A DNA stretch of 64,000 nucleotides, from positions 62,001 through 126,000 of the forward strand of contig JAFAAL010000014.1 of NCBI GenBank assembly GCA_023426575.1. Direction: 5' to 3'. This DNA comes from Bacillota bacterium (GTDB lineage: Bacteria; Bacillota; Clostridia; Saccharofermentanales; DTU023). Both the position numbers and the translations under genes were made by a program. Below, one piece after another: positions 61,793 to 64,000 of the stretch. The notes under the pieces are model-generated. The model searched no databases. It saw only the letters and a program-made list of their open reading frames with translations, and was not told where the DNA came from. Numbering within the stretch: the first letter of the stretch is position 1; every line of letters starts with the position of its first letter.

Positions 61793-63172
61793 CTACTTCT
61801 TTGAAAGATCTTCTCGGGCCAATTCGAGTGCTTTTTGCAAGTCGAGGTCCTTATCACGCGGAATCTGCGAAACTGGCAGACCCTTGATCTCGTCGGACAA
61901 GTCGATGACGATGTCGGGACTGATGCCCTCATCCTGAATGCAGACACCCTTGGGCAAGTAGTAGTGGAAATTCGTCACCTGGACACCGGCCCCATCATCG
62001 AGGTCAAAGGTCACACTGCCGACGCCCTTGCCCCAGGTCTGACGGCCGATGATGACAGCGCGCCCGTAATCCTGGAGGACGCCCGACATCAGCTCGGAAG
62101 CTGAGGCACTGTACTCATTGACGAGGACGTAGAATTTGACATCCTCACCGACATCGCGATGATCTTCAGCCTTCCACTCCTCGCTAAAGGCCTCACCATC
62201 GCGCCGACCCCTGGCCGTGGCCAAGACGCCATCCGGCAGAATGTAGTCGAGAATCTGTGTGACTTCGCGGACGTAGCCGCCGGGGTTATTCCGCAGGTCG
62301 ATGATATAGGCCTGGGCCCCTTCTTTTTCTTGCTCTTCGTAGGCTTTGACAAAATTGTCATAGACACCACTGTTGAATTCGACGATGCGGATGTAGCCGA
62401 TGCCATCGCCGAGGTACTCAGCGCGCAGATTGGCATTCTTGATGCTCTCTCGCTTGATCTTAAAGGTATATTCCTTTTGCTCACTCGGGCGATAGACGAC
62501 AATGACGACCGAGGTCCCCTTCTCCCCTCGCACGGCGGCTGCCAGCTGGCTGACATCGGTGAACTTTTGTACTTCTTCACCATCGACCGAGATAAACTGA
62601 TCGCCAATTCTGAGGCCGGACTTGGCGGCGGGAGAATTGTCGACGAGATCGGAGATCTGGAAGAAATTGTCTTTCTTCTGCACAATGGCGCCGATCCCAG
62701 AGTACTCTCCGCTGTTCGACTCCTTGACGCGCTCGTTCTCCTCCGGACTGAGGTAGAAGGTGTACTGAGAGTCCTGCTCGTTGCAGAGGCCCTTGAGCAT
62801 GATGTCGAGCATCTCCTTGTCAGTCAGTTCACGGTAATACTCATCCTTGATCAGCATGTAGACGTCGAGGAAGCGACCGAGCGCATTATAGGTCTCGAGA
62901 TCCGTCTTCCCCGCAAAGACATCCTGCAGCGGATGGTGGTAGTCAAAGTGCTGCCAGATCTCGCCAAAGTCACCCTTCTCCTTCTGGCTGGACTCCTGAT
63001 TGTTCAAGGACGCCTGGCTCTGCTTCTGATGCCGCGTCTTCTTGACCCCGGCCAGCTTGAGCGTGGCCACGGGCGAGATCTGCGTCATAAATAGGAAGGT
63101 TAAGAAGACAGCGATCACCGCCGTGATGGCGTGACTTGTCACGGGACTCATTTTTTTCTTCTGATCGAGCAT
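61793..63172 (-). CDS. S41 family C-terminal processing protease (CtpA-like)
   Basis: Membrane-anchored serine protease of 459 residues. One N-terminal helix (residues about 12-30) is followed by a Lys/Gln-rich linker, a helical domain, a PDZ domain (GIGAIVQKKDNFFQISDLV, SGLRIGDQFISVDGEEV) and the S41 core with YIDLRNNPGG-like IIDLRNNPGGYV, catalytic Ser in VNEYSASASELM and Lys in GRQTWGKGVGSV. The active site is outside the membrane. It lies after an M23 peptidase gene, the familiar envelope pair in Bacillota. Confidence 0.95.
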   Translation of the reverse strand: MLDQKKKMSPVTSHAITAVIAVFLTFLFMTQISPVATLKLAGVKKTRHQKQSQASLNNQESSQKEKGDFGEIWQHFDYHHPLQDVFAGKTDLETYNALGRFLDVYMLIKDEYYRELTDKEMLDIMLKGLCNEQDSQYTFYLSPEENERVKESNSGEYSGIGAIVQKKDNFFQISDLVDNSPAAKSGLRIGDQFISVDGEEVQKFTDVSQLAAAVRGEKGTSVVIVVYRPSEQKEYTFKIKRESIKNANLRAEYLGDGIGYIRIVEFNSGVYDNFVKAYEEQEKEGAQAYIIDLRNNPGGYVREVTQILDYILPDGVLATARGRRDGEAFSEEWKAEDHRDVGEDVKFYVLVNEYSASASELMSGVLQDYGRAVIIGRQTWGKGVGSVTFDLDDGAGVQVTNFHYYLPKGVCIQDEGISPDIVIDLSDEIKGLPVSQIPRDKDLDLQKALELAREDLSKK

Positions 63173-63243
63173 GGACTCCTCCTCAAGATGAGATTCATCA
63201 TTTCAGTGGCTTCCATTTTAATCAAAAAGCCCCAGAAATCAAA

Positions 63244-64000
63244 CTAATAGAGATAGATGGTCGGATCGACGGGGACGCCGTTAACCTCGACTTGAAAGTG
63301 CAAGTGGGGCCCTGTCGACAAGCCCGTGGTCCCGACGTAGCCGATGAGGTCCCCGGCATTGACGACTTGGCCGACATAGCAGTTGAAGGCTGAGAGATGG
63401 CAGTAGAGCGTGTGGAGGCCCGAGCCGTGATCGATGCGAATGGTATTGCCGCTGATATTGCCATAGGAGGCAAAATAGACATAGCCCCCCGAGGCCGCGT
63501 AGACGGGTGTCCCCGTAGGCGCCGACATATCGAGCCCCGTGTGGAAGTCATTGAGGCCAATCGAGGGAATGTTTCGGGGTCCAAAGCCCGAAGTGATGGC
63601 ATTGTAGCCTGGGCAGGGCCAGCCGAGGACGCCATTGAAGGTCAAGTTGATGTTTTGATGTTGCATATTGCGCAGCTGCAACTCGTAGTCATTGAGCTGA
63701 GCGCGCAGTTCTTCCTCGAGGGCATTGTAAGAAGTTAGGGTGTCGGCCTTGGCGAGGACCTCGCTCTGGGCCAAGATCGCCTCGTTCTGAGCAGCATCGA
63801 CCTCGCGTTGCAGGGCGAGAAGCTCTGCTTCGAGGGCGTCGACCACCGTGGCCATCTCCTGGTACTTGCCCTCTTCGAGGGCCCGCTGCTCATCGAGCTT
63901 CTGGGCCGATTTGGCAAGATCTCGCAGGGCCTCTTCATCTGCTGCCGTGATGATGCGCATGAACTTGACAGTCGTGAAGAAGCCCTCGAGAGTTTCGGCC
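63244..64000 (-). CDS. M23 family murein peptidase with coiled coil, 5' end beyond window
   Basis: The reading frame is open to the window edge, so the N-terminus (expected signal peptide) is missing. What is present is a long charged coiled coil (to about 63700) and a C-terminal LytM/M23 domain with zinc motifs HTGLDMSAPTG and GPHLHFQVEVNG, plus ITSGFGPRN and LYCHLSAF. This is the EnvC/PcsB plan, acting on or activating cell-wall hydrolysis. The downstream neighbour is the S41 protease. Confidence 0.93.
   Translation of the reverse strand, partial: AETLEGFFTTVKFMRIITAADEEALRDLAKSAQKLDEQRALEEGKYQEMATVVDALEAELLALQREVDAAQNEAILAQSEVLAKADTLTSYNALEEELRAQLNDYELQLRNMQHQNINLTFNGVLGWPCPGYNAITSGFGPRNIPSIGLNDFHTGLDMSAPTGTPVYAASGGYVYFASYGNISGNTIRIDHGSGLHTLYCHLSAFNCYVGQVVNAGDLIGYVGTTGLSTGPHLHFQVEVNGVPVDPTIYLY

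Noticed and set aside
62159..63094. 311-codon plus-strand ORF opposite the S41 protease
   Set aside because: Reverse-frame shadow of an intact protease gene.

Overview
The window reads as chromosomal DNA of a Gram-positive Clostridia-type bacterium (Bacillota). The basis is gene content and order: an S10-spc ribosomal cluster, an adk-map-KOW-infA-rpmJ-rpsM-rpsK-rpoA-rplQ cluster followed by ECF transporter genes and truA, RNase J, a single long RelA/SpoT enzyme, QueH, RqcH, zinc-type S14/L36/L24, SD-rich starts and sigma-A-like promoters. The GC content looks moderately high for the group. I cannot name the genus. No phage, insertion sequence, CRISPR array or plasmid gene was seen. Almost everything is housekeeping, and most genes lie on the minus strand.

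Layout. 1-6137 (minus): radC (cut by the edge), asnS, holA, comEC and engB. 6225-8675 (plus): two tandem long ribose-phosphate pyrophosphokinase paralogues. 8716-14244 (minus): rqcH, queH, ruvB, ruvA, ruvC and dtd, with one small membrane-protein ORF on plus. 14320-17908 (plus): tRNA-Ala(GGC), then a response regulator, ABC ATPase, ABC permease and histidine kinase that look like a peptide-antibiotic sensing/export unit. 17914-25200: asparaginase, RidA, a CDF metal exporter, a MATE exporter, pncB, truA and a ROK glucokinase. 25255-32728 (minus): ecfT, a fused EcfA1-EcfA2 ATPase and the alpha-type ribosomal operon up to adk. 32851-43495: rpsT, RNase J (plus), relA, recJ, rpsU, HIT protein, alaS and an orphan P-loop protein. 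43751-48321 (plus): an mglBAC galactose/glucose ABC operon. 48381-49544: an M20 amidohydrolase. 49649-60428 (minus): the S10-spc operon from rpsJ to secY. 60760-64000 (minus): trpS, an S41 protease and an M23 peptidase cut by the right edge.

The most unusual locus is mglBAC. The substrate-binding lipoprotein appears to be a natural circular permutant: the segment that normally starts the protein is at its C-terminus. The permease carries an extra charged, coiled-coil-like N-terminal region of about 220 residues. The operon has a strong promoter, a perfect 7-bp inverted repeat at the predicted start of transcription, and a terminator-like hairpin between mglB and mglA. Other points worth attention are the tandem Prs paralogues, the one-chain EcfA1A2, unusual tails on ribosomal proteins L16, S5, L22 and L17, an attenuator-like structure in the S10 leader, a hairpin over the comEC start, and the split of the usual spc-alpha ribosomal supercluster by about 17 kb.

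All family assignments come from reading motifs and gene order. No database search was run. Start codons were moved from the longest ORF where a Shine-Dalgarno (SD) site or family N-terminus pointed elsewhere.
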